NCBI GenBank assembly: GCA_016720595.1
Contig: JADKKI010000007.1
Location: forward strand, 323,387 to 387,386
DNA: 64,000 bases
Reading direction: 5' to 3'
DNA from: Myxococcales bacterium
GTDB taxonomy: Bacteria; Myxococcota_A; Polyangia; Haliangiales; Haliangiaceae
The stretch's first letter is position 1; each line of letters opens with the position of its first letter. The position numbers and the translations under genes were made by a program. The notes beneath the pieces were generated by a model. That model ran no database searches. It saw only the letters and a list, made by a program, of their open reading frames with translations, and was not told the origin of the DNA. Shown here in pieces: positions 41,498 through 54,895 of this stretch.

Positions 41498-42958
41498 ATG
41501 GCGTTCGATACCGGTTCCAGGCTGACGTCTCTCGGCGACGAGCGGCCCGCAGCGGTCGTCGTCGCCGTCCAGTTGCCCAGCGTCAGCGACGAGGAGCTCG
41601 CGTCTTCTCTCGAGGAGCTGGAGCGGCTCGCCAAGACCCTCGGCCTCGAGCCCGTGGGCCGGGTCACCCAGCGCCGCAAGGGGCTCGCCACCGGCATCGT
41701 GCTGGGTGAGGGCAAGCTCGTCGAGCTCGCGACCTGGACCGGCGGCACCGGCAAGGTCGAGGCCTACGTCAAGCCAGGCGGCAAGCAGAAGAAGGACGAG
41801 ACCGACGAGGACGAGGACGACGACGACGACGAGGATGGCGATACCGCCACGTCGTCCGAGCCGACCTCGGATGCCCCGGAGCCCGACGATGCGGTCGCCG
41901 CCGAGAAGCCCGCCGAGGCCCCGAAGGCCAAGGTCGTGCTCGTCGATCACGATCTGACGCCGACCCAGCAGCGGAACCTCGAGAAGGCCACGGGGGTCGA
42001 GGTGCTCGACCGCACCTCGGTGATCCTCGAGATCTTTCATCGCCACGCGAAGACCCGCGAGGCGCGCATGCAGGTCGAGATCGCGAAGCTGCGCTACCTC
42101 GCACCGCGGCTGCGCGAGGGCGCGGGCGGCGGCGATCGCGTGCGCGGCGGCATCGGCGGCAAGGGTGCAGGCGAGACCTCGCTCGAGCTCGATCGCCGGC
42201 GGATCCGCGACCGGATCGCCGAGCTCAAGCACGAGCTGTCCCAGATCGAGGGTGGCGCGAAGACCCGGCGGACCCGGCGCAGCGAGCTGCCCACGGTCGC
42301 GCTGGTCGGGTACACGAACGCCGGCAAGTCATCGCTGATGCGCGCGCTCACCAGCTCGGACGTCTACATCGCGGACAAGCTGTTCGCGACGCTCGACACC
42401 ACGGTGCGCCGCCTGCAGCCGCCGACGGAGCCGCCGATCCTCGTGACGGACACGGTCGGCTTCATCAAGAAGCTGCCGCACGATCTGGTCGCCTCGTTCC
42501 GCTCCACGCTCGACGAGGCGGGCTCCGCCGACCTGCTCCTCCACGTCGTCGACGCGGCGGACGCGGCGATGGCCGATCAGCTCGCCGTCACCCGCGAGGT
42601 GCTCCGCGAGATCGATGCGGATGACGTCCCGGGCTGGCTGCTGCTCAACAAGATCGATCGCGTCGACGAGGTCGGACGCACCAACCTCCGCGCCCGCTAC
42701 CCCAATGCGATCCAGCTGTCCGCGAAGGATCGCGCCGACGTCGGGCGGCTCCGCGAGCTGTTGATCGAGCACTTCGTCGGCAAGCTCGAGGAAGCCGAGC
42801 TCTCGGTGCCGTATGCCCTGCAGAAGATCGCGCACCTGATCCACGAGCGCACCACGGTGCTCGTCGAGGAGCACGGAGACGAGGGGACGCGGTTCGTGGT
42901 GCGCGCGCCGGCGCGGGTGCTCGAGGATCTCCGCGCGCAGCTCGGCGTCACGGCCTGA
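41498..42958 (+). CDS. hflX: GTPase HflX with acidic insertion
   Basis: The 486 residues match HflX, a ribosome-splitting GTPase: N-terminal nucleotide-binding domain ending KVVLVDHDLTPTQQRNLEKA, the helical linker LRYLAPRLREGAGGGDRVRGG with GGKGAGETSLE, and the GTPase domain GYTNAGKSS (from 271), DTVGFIKKLP and NKID. An unusual insertion of about 60 residues near 98-150 is very acidic (ETDEDEDDDDDEDGD), then Ala/Pro/Lys-rich. It falls within the N-terminal domain. It stands alone, between a beta-helix lipoprotein and oppositely oriented genes. Confidence 0.95.
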   Translation: MAFDTGSRLTSLGDERPAAVVVAVQLPSVSDEELASSLEELERLAKTLGLEPVGRVTQRRKGLATGIVLGEGKLVELATWTGGTGKVEAYVKPGGKQKKDETDEDEDDDDDEDGDTATSSEPTSDAPEPDDAVAAEKPAEAPKAKVVLVDHDLTPTQQRNLEKATGVEVLDRTSVILEIFHRHAKTREARMQVEIAKLRYLAPRLREGAGGGDRVRGGIGGKGAGETSLELDRRRIRDRIAELKHELSQIEGGAKTRRTRRSELPTVALVGYTNAGKSSLMRALTSSDVYIADKLFATLDTTVRRLQPPTEPPILVTDTVGFIKKLPHDLVASFRSTLDEAGSADLLLHVVDAADAAMADQLAVTREVLREIDADDVPGWLLLNKIDRVDEVGRTNLRARYPNAIQLSAKDRADVGRLRELLIEHFVGKLEEAELSVPYALQKIAHLIHERTTVLVEEHGDEGTRFVVRAPARVLEDLRAQLGVTA

Positions 42959-42977
42959 CCCGCATCGCGATCGTCGA

Positions 42978-43263
42978 TCAGGGGGTTGCAGCTGATGATC
43001 GGCGGCGCGAAGGTGTCCGAGCAACCGACGCCGATGTACGGCGACTCGCACAGCCCGTACATCTCGCGGATGCAGGCGAGCACGGCGCACTCGCCCTTGC
43101 CGTTACACGCCGCCGGCAGCGGCTTGCATACCGACTCACCATCGCGGGCCCCGCGCAGGTAGGCGACCTCGACCTCGTCCTTGCCGCACTCGTCTGACGA
43201 GCCGCACGCCGCCGCGCCGAACACGCCGAACACGCCGAACACGATCCCCACGAGGGCTTGCAT
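42978..43263 (-). CDS. Small cysteine-rich lipoprotein, about 95 aa
   Basis: MQALVGIVFGVFGVFGAAAC is a lipoprotein signal, followed by cysteines (CGSSDECGK, VCKPLPAACNGKGEC, CIREMYGLCES, ISCNP). As read, the frame runs on to 42697, antisense to the end of hflX, with a Ser/Arg-rich tail unlike the rest. Removing one base from the five-G run at 42981-42985 makes AAC CCC TGA, ending the protein at CNP before hflX. I think that is the true end. The function is unknown; it is probably a surface protein. Confidence 0.55.
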
Positions 43264-43272
43264 GCCCGCAGT

Positions 43273-44766
43273 CTACCAGCGCCCGGACAGCCCAGCGATC
43301 GCGCCGCCCTCAGCGGGCACCACGAACGCCTGACGTGCGGGCGGAGCGGCGTGCGAGGGCCTCGACACGATCAGATAGACGGTGAGGCCAGCGAGCACCG
43401 CGCCGCCGCCGATCGAGATCCAGGCCGGCGTGGACGTGTTGTACAGGTTCGGGCAGTTCGGATCCGGCGAGCCACCGGGACAGGTGCCATCGAGCGCGAG
43501 CAGCACGCCGCCGGCGCCGAGCGCGAGCACGGCCATCCCACCCGTGATCCACGGCCAGCCGCCCCACCGCCCACCGCCGGACCGCACACCGCCCTCGCCG
43601 GGCTGCCGGGGATCTGGGCCGGTGTCGCGCCGAGCTCCGCCGCTGACCGGCACGGTCGGCATCGCGCCATCGAGCTGGACATCGATCCCGCTGGTCGCCT
43701 TCTCGCCCGCGAGGAACCGCGCGAGGGCGGCCACGCGATCCGCGCTCGGCGTGGGATCGAGCGCGAGGCTGGCGCGGCGGATCTCCTTGCCGTTCATCAA
43801 CACGAGCGAGCCGACCACGGCGCGCGCACCGCCGACCGTGTCCACGCTGACCACCACGACGGCGTGACCCTCGACGGCGTTCGCGAACGTCGCCGCGTAG
43901 CCGGCTTCGGAGCGCTCGCGCTCCCCGGCGCTCGGGAACACGAAGCCCGCCCAGCCGGTGGTCCGGACCACGCCGTCGAATGCGGGATCGATCGTGAGGG
44001 ACAGCTCCTCGCCCGCCTTCACGGTGACCCGGTGATTGCGCGATCGCTTGCTGCCGAGCTGGGCGACGATCCGATACGTGCCGGGCGGCAGCTCCTTCAC
44101 GATCGTGCCGCGACGCTCGAGGCGCTCGTTGATGTAGACCTCGGTGAGCTCGTCGGTGACCTTGACCAGCAGGCGGCCCTTGGGCGCGGCGGCGAGGTTC
44201 TTCCGGGCCTGCTCGAACAGCGCGGCGGCCTCGGGGCCGTACGTGCTCCGCGCCACGGTGGCCTCGGGGTAGCTGTGGATCAGCTCGGCGAAGGTATCGC
44301 CGGCGGCGCCCGGATCGCCGAGCCGCTGCTGGGACAGCCCGAGCACGATCAGCGCCCGGAGCAGCACGTCGCGCAGCTTCGCGTTGCCGAGGAACGCGCC
44401 GGTCGCCTCGTGCGAGGCATCGACGAGCGGCGACAGCAGTGCCACGGCCGCCTCGAACTTCCCGCCGACCCAGGCCTTGGTGCCGCGATCGACGACGTCG
44501 GCGTAGCCGATCGGCAGCTCGTCCGGACCACCGAGCGTGCGGGACACCTTGAGCTCGTAGCTGCGCGCGACATCCTCGCCGGTCGAGAACCCGCGCTGTG
44601 CCAGCTCTCCGAGCAGCGGGCCGACCGCCTTCGCCGCATCGTCGGGGCGCTCGCCCGTGTACGCCTCGAGAGCGATGCCATCGTTCCCGGCACGCACAAC
44701 ACTCGTCGCCGCGACGAGCAGGCACAACGCCGAGACCACACAGACCACAGAGGACGAGACGCGCAT
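43273..44766 (-). CDS. Exported PEGA-like protein with C-terminal membrane segments, 497 aa
   Basis: Starts at ATG 44766 with a signal peptide (MRVSSSVVCVVSALCLLVAA). Residues 30-210 are helical (FEAAVALLSPLVD, LRDVLLRALIVLGLSQQRLG, TFAELIHSYPEATVARSTYG), like a TPR array. A PEGA-like beta domain follows (LLVKVTDELTEVYINERLER, LPPGTYRIVAQLGSKRSRNH). The C-terminus has a Gly/Arg linker and two hydrophobic segments (WITGGMAVLALGAGGVLLAL, WISIGGGAVLAGLTVYLIV). The layout resembles the protein at 33289-34248. It is probably an envelope protein of unknown role. Confidence 0.72.
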   Translation of the reverse strand: MRVSSSVVCVVSALCLLVAATSVVRAGNDGIALEAYTGERPDDAAKAVGPLLGELAQRGFSTGEDVARSYELKVSRTLGGPDELPIGYADVVDRGTKAWVGGKFEAAVALLSPLVDASHEATGAFLGNAKLRDVLLRALIVLGLSQQRLGDPGAAGDTFAELIHSYPEATVARSTYGPEAAALFEQARKNLAAAPKGRLLVKVTDELTEVYINERLERRGTIVKELPPGTYRIVAQLGSKRSRNHRVTVKAGEELSLTIDPAFDGVVRTTGWAGFVFPSAGERERSEAGYAATFANAVEGHAVVVVSVDTVGGARAVVGSLVLMNGKEIRRASLALDPTPSADRVAALARFLAGEKATSGIDVQLDGAMPTVPVSGGARRDTGPDPRQPGEGGVRSGGGRWGGWPWITGGMAVLALGAGGVLLALDGTCPGGSPDPNCPNLYNTSTPAWISIGGGAVLAGLTVYLIVSRPSHAAPPARQAFVVPAEGGAIAGLSGRW

Positions 44767-44789
44767 ACGACCTACCCGCGAACGAAATA

Positions 44790-46817
44790 TCACACGGCGA
44801 GCAGCGACACGAGCGCCGAGGTCTCGGTGACCGGTGGCGCGCAGGTCGGCCCCGTGCACACGAACGCGCGCGCGGCGCCGTCCGGCGACGGCGTCTTGGC
44901 ATCGAGGATCGAGGGGCTGGCCCACGGCCCGGCGAGGCAGGCGGTCGGCGCGTAGGCGGTGCGCAGTGCGGCGGCGAGCTCCTCGCGCCCCGGCCCGGCG
45001 GTGAGGACCACGACCTTGGCGTGAAGGTAGAGATCGAGCGCAGCGAGCAGCCCCGAGGACGCCCACGCATTGACCCCGGTCGGGCCGGTCAGCCGCTGGA
45101 TCAGGTAGCGCTCGGCGAGGACCAGCGCCGCCTCGTCGCCCGCCACCAGCCCGAGGCGGAGGAGCACGCGCAGGAACACCGCGGCGCCCGAGGGGATCGC
45201 GCCGTCCTGGTGCGACTCGGGGCGATGGACCAGCAGCGGATCGCCGGCCGGTGCGAGGTAGCACACGACCACACCGTCCTCCTCGGCGACGAACCGGGTC
45301 CGCGCGGTGAGCGCGAGCTTCGCTCCGAGGTCCCACCAGGCTCGATCACCGGTGGCCTCGGCGAGGTGGAGGAACGCGTCCGCGACGAACGCGTAGTCGT
45401 CGAGCGTGCCATCGAGCTTGGTCTTGCCCTGGTGGAATACGCGCGCCAGGTTCTCGCCGGAGACCAGCGTGTCGCGGACGAACCGCGCGGCGCGCAGGGC
45501 GAGCTCGAGTGCGGGTGCGTGACCGGTCGCCTTCCACGCCGTGCACAGGCCCGTGATCGCGAGGCCGTTCCAGCCGGCGAGCACCTTGTCGTCGGTGCCC
45601 GGGCGGATCCGGCGGTCGCGGGCAACGAGCAGCTTGGCGCGCAGCTCGGCGAGGTGCAGTTCTTCACCCGACGACGCGCGCGGGGTCAGCCGCGACAGGA
45701 TGCTGGTGCCGTGCTCGAAGTTGCCGTGCTCGGTCACTCCATAGGCCGCGCCGAGGACGATGGCTCCCATCGCCCCCACCGCGGCGCGCAGCTCGGCCGG
45801 GGTCCAGACGTAGAACTTCCCTTCCTCACCCTCGCTGTCGGCATCGAGCGAGGACCACAGCCCCCCGGCCGGGTCCGACAGCTCGCGCCCGAGGAACGCG
45901 ACCGTCTCGGCGATCACCTCGCGTGCGCGCGCGGCGAACGGCCCGCCCAGCGCGACCACATCGCCGTAGATCCCGAGCAGCTGGGCCTGATCGTAGAGCA
46001 TCTTCTCGAAGTGCGGGACCAGCCACTTCTCGTCGACGGAGTAGCGGGCGAACCCGCCGCCCAGGTGATCGTAGAGGCCACCCTCGGCCATCCCTCTCGC
46101 CCAGTGCTCGAACGCCGTGCGGGCGGCCTCGCCGAACGGGAACCGCCCGGCGCGTGCGAGCAGCTCGTGGCTCGACGAGGACGGGAACTTCGGCTTGCCG
46201 CCCAGCCCGCCGTGCTTGGGATCGCAGCGCTCGGCGAGCTGCTTGCCGGCGGTGATCAGCAGGGAGGCCGTGAGCGCCTTCGGATCCGCCCCGTGGGCAC
46301 CACGGCGGGAGTGAGCATCGACGCGCGCGAGCCCGTCGATCAAGGCGAGCGCGTTGTCCTCGGCGTCGGCGCGACGGGTGGCGTACGCATCGGCCATCGC
46401 CTCCAGCAGATCCCGAAAGCTCGGGCGCCCGAACCGCGGCTCGCGCGGGAAGTACGTTCCGAGAAAGTAGGGGCGGCCATCGGGCAGGCAGAACGCCGAC
46501 AGGGGCCAGCCCCCACCCTCGCCCTGCACCATGATCGCGCTCATGAAGATCGCGTCGACGTCGGGGCGCTCCTCCCGATCGATCTTGATGTTGATGAACC
46601 GCGCGTTCATCAGGTCGGCGGTGGCCGGGTGCTCGAAGCTCTCGTGGGCCATCACGTGGCACCAGTGGCACGCGGCATAGCCGATCGAGACGAACACGGG
46701 CTTGTCGAGGCGGCGGGCCTCGGCGAACGCGTCGGTGCCCCACGGCCACCAATCGACGGGATTGTCGGCGTGCTGTCGGAGGTACGGGGAGCTCTCTCCG
46801 GCGAGCCGATTGGCCAT
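44790..46817 (-). CDS. Thioredoxin-domain protein of the DUF255/YyaL (SPATA20) family
   Basis: ATG 46817 ([20 protein letters not shown]) is the usual family start; a TTG at 46829 is in frame. The N-terminal thioredoxin-like domain has [16 protein letters not shown] with a CxxC pair, [13 protein letters not shown] and [13 protein letters not shown]. The remainder is a six-hairpin-like helical domain ([55 protein letters not shown]). At about 675 residues it is full length. The biochemical role of the family is not established. It is probably cytoplasmic. Confidence 0.93.
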   Translation of the reverse strand: MANRLAGESSPYLRQHADNPVDWWPWGTDAFAEARRLDKPVFVSIGYAACHWCHVMAHESFEHPATADLMNARFINIKIDREERPDVDAIFMSAIMVQGEGGGWPLSAFCLPDGRPYFLGTYFPREPRFGRPSFRDLLEAMADAYATRRADAEDNALALIDGLARVDAHSRRGAHGADPKALTASLLITAGKQLAERCDPKHGGLGGKPKFPSSSSHELLARAGRFPFGEAARTAFEHWARGMAEGGLYDHLGGGFARYSVDEKWLVPHFEKMLYDQAQLLGIYGDVVALGGPFAARAREVIAETVAFLGRELSDPAGGLWSSLDADSEGEEGKFYVWTPAELRAAVGAMGAIVLGAAYGVTEHGNFEHGTSILSRLTPRASSGEELHLAELRAKLLVARDRRIRPGTDDKVLAGWNGLAITGLCTAWKATGHAPALELALRAARFVRDTLVSGENLARVFHQGKTKLDGTLDDYAFVADAFLHLAEATGDRAWWDLGAKLALTARTRFVAEEDGVVVCYLAPAGDPLLVHRPESHQDGAIPSGAAVFLRVLLRLGLVAGDEAALVLAERYLIQRLTGPTGVNAWASSGLLAALDLYLHAKVVVLTAGPGREELAAALRTAYAPTACLAGPWASPSILDAKTPSPDGAARAFVCTGPTCAPPVTETSALVSLLAV

Positions 46818-46871
46818 CGCGGGGTGCAATACGCCTGTCCCGGTGCTCCCGCAACACCCCCCCTTGGGGGA

Positions 46872-46890
46872 TCTAGAACCTTATAGAACC
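46872..46890 (+). promoter_or_regulatory. Helically phased TAGAACC direct repeat upstream of the OmpA gene
   Basis: TAGAACC occurs at 46874-46880 and again at 46884-46890, exactly ten bases apart, about 60 bases upstream of the ompA-type start. Spacing of one helical turn suggests a protein site. The 11-mer TCTAGAACCTT of the first copy also occurs at 25657-25667, upstream of the zinc-finger gene. No promoter boxes are convincing here. The role is a guess. Confidence 0.3.
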
Positions 46891-46950
46891 GGTGCAGATG
46901 GCTGGCCCGGGCGCTGGAGATCGGGTCTGGGGAGAGTTACGACTTCCACC

Positions 46951-48438
46951 ATGAAGCGTTTGTCTCCAACGACTGTAGTTGTTGCGCTGTCTCTCGGCAC
47001 CCTCGCGACGACCACGGTGGCCCACGCCAACGTCGAGGTCGGTGGTACGGCGGGCGTTCACGTGTTCAACAAGAACAACGAGCTCGGCGTGCAGGACATC
47101 CCGAACGCACCGAGCGAGGCGAACTCGTTCTTGTTCGGGCTCCGCGTCGGCGTGTTCTTCACCGACATCCTCGGCGTCGAGGGTGAGTTCGGCGTGATCC
47201 CGACCCAGGCTCGCGACTTCGAGTACAGCATCACGAACCTGACCTACCGCGCCCACCTCGTGGCGCAGTTCCGCGCCGGAGACTCGGCCAACAAGGTCAT
47301 CCCGTTCGTGTTCGCTGGCGCCGGCGCGTTCAGCGTCGTGTCGACCAACGACAAGAAGGCCGGCATCAAGGGCGTCGTGTCCCGCGACATCACGGAAGAC
47401 ACCGACGCCGCGTTCTACGGCGGTGTCGGCGTCAAGTACCGCGCCGGTGCGAACTGGGGTCTGCGTGCAGACGCCCGCCTCATGATCGTGCCGTCGAGCG
47501 AGAACGACACGCCCGCCAGCAAGGACACGTCGAAGGTCGCCCTGGACTTCGAGGCGCTCGCCTCGATCTACTTCGACTTCGGTCGTGGCAAGACCGTCAC
47601 GGTCGAGGCGCCGCCCGAGAAGGACGACGACCCGGACAAGGACGGCATCCGCGGCGCGGCCGACCAGTGCCCGACCGATCCCGAGGACAAGGACGCGTAT
47701 CAGGACGACGACGGTTGCCCGGAGCCGGACAACGACGCCGACGGCATCCTCGACCCGAACGACAAGTGCCCGACGGACGCCGAGGACAAGGACGGCTTCC
47801 AGGATGACGACGGCTGCCCCGAGGCCGACAACGACAAGGATGGCATCGTCGACAACGCCGACAAGTGCCCGATGGAGCCCGAGGACAAGGACGGCTTCCA
47901 GGACGACGACGGTTGCCCGGATCCGGACAACGACGCGGATGGCATTCTCGATGGCGCCGACAAGTGTGTCGATCAGCCGGAGACCAAGAACGGCTATCAG
48001 GACGAGGACGGCTGCCCGGACGAGATCCCCGCGAAGATCAAGAAGTTCACGGGCGCCATCCAGGGCATCAACTTCCGCGTCGGCTCGGACGCTCTGCTCG
48101 CGACCTCCAACAAGGTCCTGAACCAGGCCGTCGACGTCCTCAAGGAGTTCCCGGACCTCAAGATCGAGATCCAGGGCCACACCGATGACCAGGCGTTCAA
48201 GAAGACCAAGAACAGCAAGTTCGCCGACAACCTCGAGCTGTCGCAGGCGCGCGCCGAGAGCGTCCGCGCGTACTTCGTGAAGAAGGGCATCGAGGAGAGC
48301 CGGATCAGCGCGAAGGGCTATGGCGACAGCCAGCCGGTCGTCGATCCGACCGGTCTCAAGGGTGGCAAGCTGACCACGGCGCGGTCGAAGAACCGCCGCG
48401 TCGAGTTCCAGCTCGTTGGCGCTGGCGCCAGCAAGTAG
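46951..48438 (+). CDS. OmpA-family outer-membrane protein with thrombospondin type-3 repeats
   Basis: Starts at ATG 46951 with signal peptide MKRLSPTTVVVALSLGTLAT ending AHA. The 495 residues comprise an N-terminal beta-barrel (to about 205), calcium-binding-type TSP3 repeats (about 210-365: DKDGIRGAADQCPTDPEDKD, DDDGCPEPDNDADGILDPND and further units), and an OmpA C-terminal peptidoglycan-binding domain (IEIQGHTDD, NLELSQARAESVRAYFVKKG, RISAKGYGDSQP, NRRVEFQL). It links outer membrane to cell wall. An intrinsic terminator and a paralogue follow. Confidence 0.92.
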   Translation: MKRLSPTTVVVALSLGTLATTTVAHANVEVGGTAGVHVFNKNNELGVQDIPNAPSEANSFLFGLRVGVFFTDILGVEGEFGVIPTQARDFEYSITNLTYRAHLVAQFRAGDSANKVIPFVFAGAGAFSVVSTNDKKAGIKGVVSRDITEDTDAAFYGGVGVKYRAGANWGLRADARLMIVPSSENDTPASKDTSKVALDFEALASIYFDFGRGKTVTVEAPPEKDDDPDKDGIRGAADQCPTDPEDKDAYQDDDGCPEPDNDADGILDPNDKCPTDAEDKDGFQDDDGCPEADNDKDGIVDNADKCPMEPEDKDGFQDDDGCPDPDNDADGILDGADKCVDQPETKNGYQDEDGCPDEIPAKIKKFTGAIQGINFRVGSDALLATSNKVLNQAVDVLKEFPDLKIEIQGHTDDQAFKKTKNSKFADNLELSQARAESVRAYFVKKGIEESRISAKGYGDSQPVVDPTGLKGGKLTTARSKNRRVEFQLVGAGASK

Positions 48439-48445
48439 TCACCAC

Positions 48446-49945
<1,500 letters not shown>

Positions 49946-49957
49946 ACCCGGCGCGCT

Positions 49958-50932
49958 ATGCTGGGGGAGGTGAGCGAGGCCCTCCGCAGCGTGATCGAGC
50001 AGCGGTTCGCGGTGTCGCGGATCGATGCGACTGCGGCCCGGGTGAACGCCGTGATCGAGGTCGATCAGGCGAGCTACCGCGCGACGTTGATCATGGAGCC
50101 GGCGGCCTCGATCGTCGTCGCCCTGCCGTGCATCGATGGGTTCGAGCTACGGATGCGGTGGACCGATCGCTGGGCCAACGGTGGAGCGCCCCGCGCGGCC
50201 AGCTTCGACGACAGCTTCTTGATCGAGACCAACGATCTCGCGCTCGCGACGATCTGGCTCGATCAAGCGTCGCGCTCGGCGCTCCTGTCCTCGCGCTACG
50301 TGTCGTCGCAGCAGGTGGCGCGCACCACGGCCCTGCTGTGGCGCGACGCGGCGTGGCTCCACGAGGTCTCGCACGATGTGGTCCGGGCGGATCGGCAAGG
50401 CCCGGAGCCGGACCCGGAGCGGATGGCGGACATGCTCGCCGCGTCGCTGCAGCTCGCCGCGCGCCCCGTGCGATGGGCACGTGCGTTCGGCCCGGTCGCT
50501 CGCGCCCTCGGCGCAGATCAGGCGCCGCGCGTGGAGCTCGGCGGCAAGCCCCTCCTGCGGGTGCGGCGTGGCGCGGTCGATGTCACCGTGCACGTGGCAA
50601 GGCGGCTCGGCCCGGGAGACACCGGTCGGCTGCGCACGATCGTCAGCGCGCATCGCCACGGCAGCGGCGGCGAGACCCTGTCACTGATCTCCGAGGATCT
50701 CCCACGCGCGGCGTGGCCACCGCCAAACGCGCCCGGAAGGATCGCGCTCACGATCGATCCGCGCGCGGCCGAGCTGCTCGAGATCGCGCGCCCGAGCGCC
50801 TCCACCGTGCGCCCGCACGATGTCGAGATCGCGTTCGATGGAGCCCTCTCGGACGCCCATCGGATGGGGGCGGCCATCGAGCTGGCGGCGTGGTGGGCGC
50901 GCGAGGTTTCCGGAACCGGTCCGTATCGCTAG
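49958..50932 (+). CDS. Hypothetical protein, 324 aa
   Basis: Either ATG 49958 or GTG 49970 ([15 protein letters not shown]) could be the start. GGGGGAGG lies just before the GTG, a little close. The protein is soluble with no signal peptide or membrane segment. It has alternating beta segments ([39 protein letters not shown]) and a basic central region. No motif is recognised. It reads toward gyrA and ends 38 bases before the gyrA promoter. Confidence 0.55.
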   Translation: MLGEVSEALRSVIEQRFAVSRIDATAARVNAVIEVDQASYRATLIMEPAASIVVALPCIDGFELRMRWTDRWANGGAPRAASFDDSFLIETNDLALATIWLDQASRSALLSSRYVSSQQVARTTALLWRDAAWLHEVSHDVVRADRQGPEPDPERMADMLAASLQLAARPVRWARAFGPVARALGADQAPRVELGGKPLLRVRRGAVDVTVHVARRLGPGDTGRLRTIVSAHRHGSGGETLSLISEDLPRAAWPPPNAPGRIALTIDPRAAELLEIARPSASTVRPHDVEIAFDGALSDAHRMGAAIELAAWWAREVSGTGPYR

Positions 50933-50970
50933 ATCCCTCGAAATCGTTGGATTTTTCGACGGGTTGAGCG

Positions 50971-50999
50971 TTGAGGAATCGGCCCGTGCGGGCTATAAA
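50971..50999 (+). promoter_or_regulatory. Sigma-70-type promoter of gyrA
   Basis: TTGAGG (50971-50976), a 17-base spacer and TATAAA (50994-50999) precede gyrA. Transcription should begin near 51006, leaving about seven bases before the ATG at 51013, so the message is close to leaderless. No ribosome site is visible. Confidence 0.6.
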
Positions 51000-51012
51000 A
51001 GCCCCGCCGAAG

Positions 51013-53687
<2,675 letters not shown>

Positions 53688-53695
<8 letters not shown>

Positions 53696-53717
53696 CGCGG
53701 AATAGCGCCGAATCGCG
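53688..53717 (+). repeat. Three-unit 10-bp tandem repeat at the gyrA stop
   Basis: CGGAATAGCG occurs at 53688-53697 and 53698-53707, followed by the variant CCGAATCGCG at 53708-53717. The first unit contains the gyrA stop codon TAG. It looks like a replication-slippage duplication. Confidence 0.7.
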
Positions 53718-53728
53718 CTACGTCGAGC

Positions 53729-54817
53729 TCAGTCGCCCGACGCGGCGCTCCGTGCGGCACGCACGCGCAACAACAGCGCGAGCGCGCCCACGGCGCCGAG
53801 CCCGATCCCGGCTTGCAGGAGCCAGCGGGCCAGCGAGCTCGTCTCCGGAGGTGCCGTACCCATCACCACGGGCACGGGCTCGAGCTCACGGCCATCGAGC
53901 GAGACCACGAGGTCGGCCACCTTGCCGTCCCAGGTGAGCTCCGTGCCGGGGAACGTGACGGTGATCTGGTCGGTCGCGCGTGCGACGGACTTGACCATCG
54001 CAGGGCCTAGGTTCGCCGCGCCGCTGATCATGCGGACGTCGCGGACGAGCCCGGTGATCGGCGTGTCCTCGTTCGACAGCGCGCCCTTGTAGACGATCGC
54101 GGCGATCTCGATGCGCGCGACCTGCGCACGCTTCTCGAGCTGGTTGAACACGACGGCGGCGGCCTCGTTGTTGACGTCGTTGCCATCGCCGAGGACGATC
54201 AGCAGCTTGCGCGTGGTGTGGGCCTGCTCGAGGCGAGCGACGGCGAGCTCGAGGCCATCGACCAGGTTGGTGCCGATCCGGCTGTAGTAGTCGCGCTGGG
54301 TGCCGATCGCCGCGGGCACGAGCCGGGCCGCGGGCCCCATCGGGACCAGCTCGCGGACGGCACTGTCGTACGAGATCAGCGCGGCCTGGCTGCCCGGCGG
54401 CAGGCGATGCGCCAGATCGAGCTCGACCAGGCCACCGCGGATCCCGTCGAGCGCACCTGGATACCGCGCCGGAGAGTCCGCGGGCTCGATCTCGTCGTTG
54501 CCGGTCCAGATCTCCTGACCGTTGAACAGGATCGCGATCGCGATCGTGTCGGGGCCCGCCGAGAACGGCTGGATCGAGGTCGGCGCGATCACGAGGTCGC
54601 GTGGCCCGCGGGCACCGCGTGGCCCGCGTGGCTCGACGAGGCGGATCTCGCGGGGCGGGAGCCCAGGCTCGTCCTTGATCGTCGCGACGAGGTGAGGCAG
54701 CTCGTCGCCGATCCCGGGGACGACGGCGATCCGCACATCGGCATGGGCGGTGGTCGAGGCCGCGGTGGCAAGGAGCAGGAGACCGAGGACCGGGGCCGGG
54801 CGGAGCGAGGGTGCCAT
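53729..54817 (-). CDS. Exported von Willebrand A-type protein with C-terminal anchor, 362 aa
   Basis: Signal peptide MAPSLRPAPVLGLLLLATAA ending AHA, then a VWA-like domain (TIAIAILFNGQEIWTGND, GSQAALISYDSAVRELVPMG, RKLLIVLGDGNDVNNEAA). The metal-site DxSxS motif is not obvious, so it may be degenerate. A beta domain follows (ITVTFPGTELTWDGKVADLV). The C-terminus has one membrane helix (AGIGLGAVGALALLLRV) with a basic end. It is probably inner-membrane anchored facing the periplasm. It converges on gyrA. Confidence 0.75.
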   Translation of the reverse strand: MAPSLRPAPVLGLLLLATAASTTAHADVRIAVVPGIGDELPHLVATIKDEPGLPPREIRLVEPRGPRGARGPRDLVIAPTSIQPFSAGPDTIAIAILFNGQEIWTGNDEIEPADSPARYPGALDGIRGGLVELDLAHRLPPGSQAALISYDSAVRELVPMGPAARLVPAAIGTQRDYYSRIGTNLVDGLELAVARLEQAHTTRKLLIVLGDGNDVNNEAAAVVFNQLEKRAQVARIEIAAIVYKGALSNEDTPITGLVRDVRMISGAANLGPAMVKSVARATDQITVTFPGTELTWDGKVADLVVSLDGRELEPVPVVMGTAPPETSSLARWLLQAGIGLGAVGALALLLRVRAARSAASGD

Positions 54818-54895
54818 ACAGGTCCGGACGCCGGTCGCGGCTAGACGGTCTCATCCGACGACAAAGGCGCCCCGGCCGGGCTACGGTTCGTGCCG

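Noticed and set aside
46702..46950. In-frame extension upstream of the first OmpA gene
   Set aside because: It overlaps the divergent DUF255 gene and the intergenic repeat. The ATG at 46951 starts a clean signal peptide.
47640..48020. DNA tandem repeat in the OmpA gene as a mobile or CRISPR-like array
   Set aside because: The repeats encode in-frame TSP3 units with Asp-rich calcium motifs, so they are protein repeats.
49958..50932. Possible metalloprotease from HEVSHD in the hypothetical protein
   Set aside because: HEVSH resembles an HExxH motif, but the surrounding helix and a third ligand are not evident, so I left it as hypothetical.
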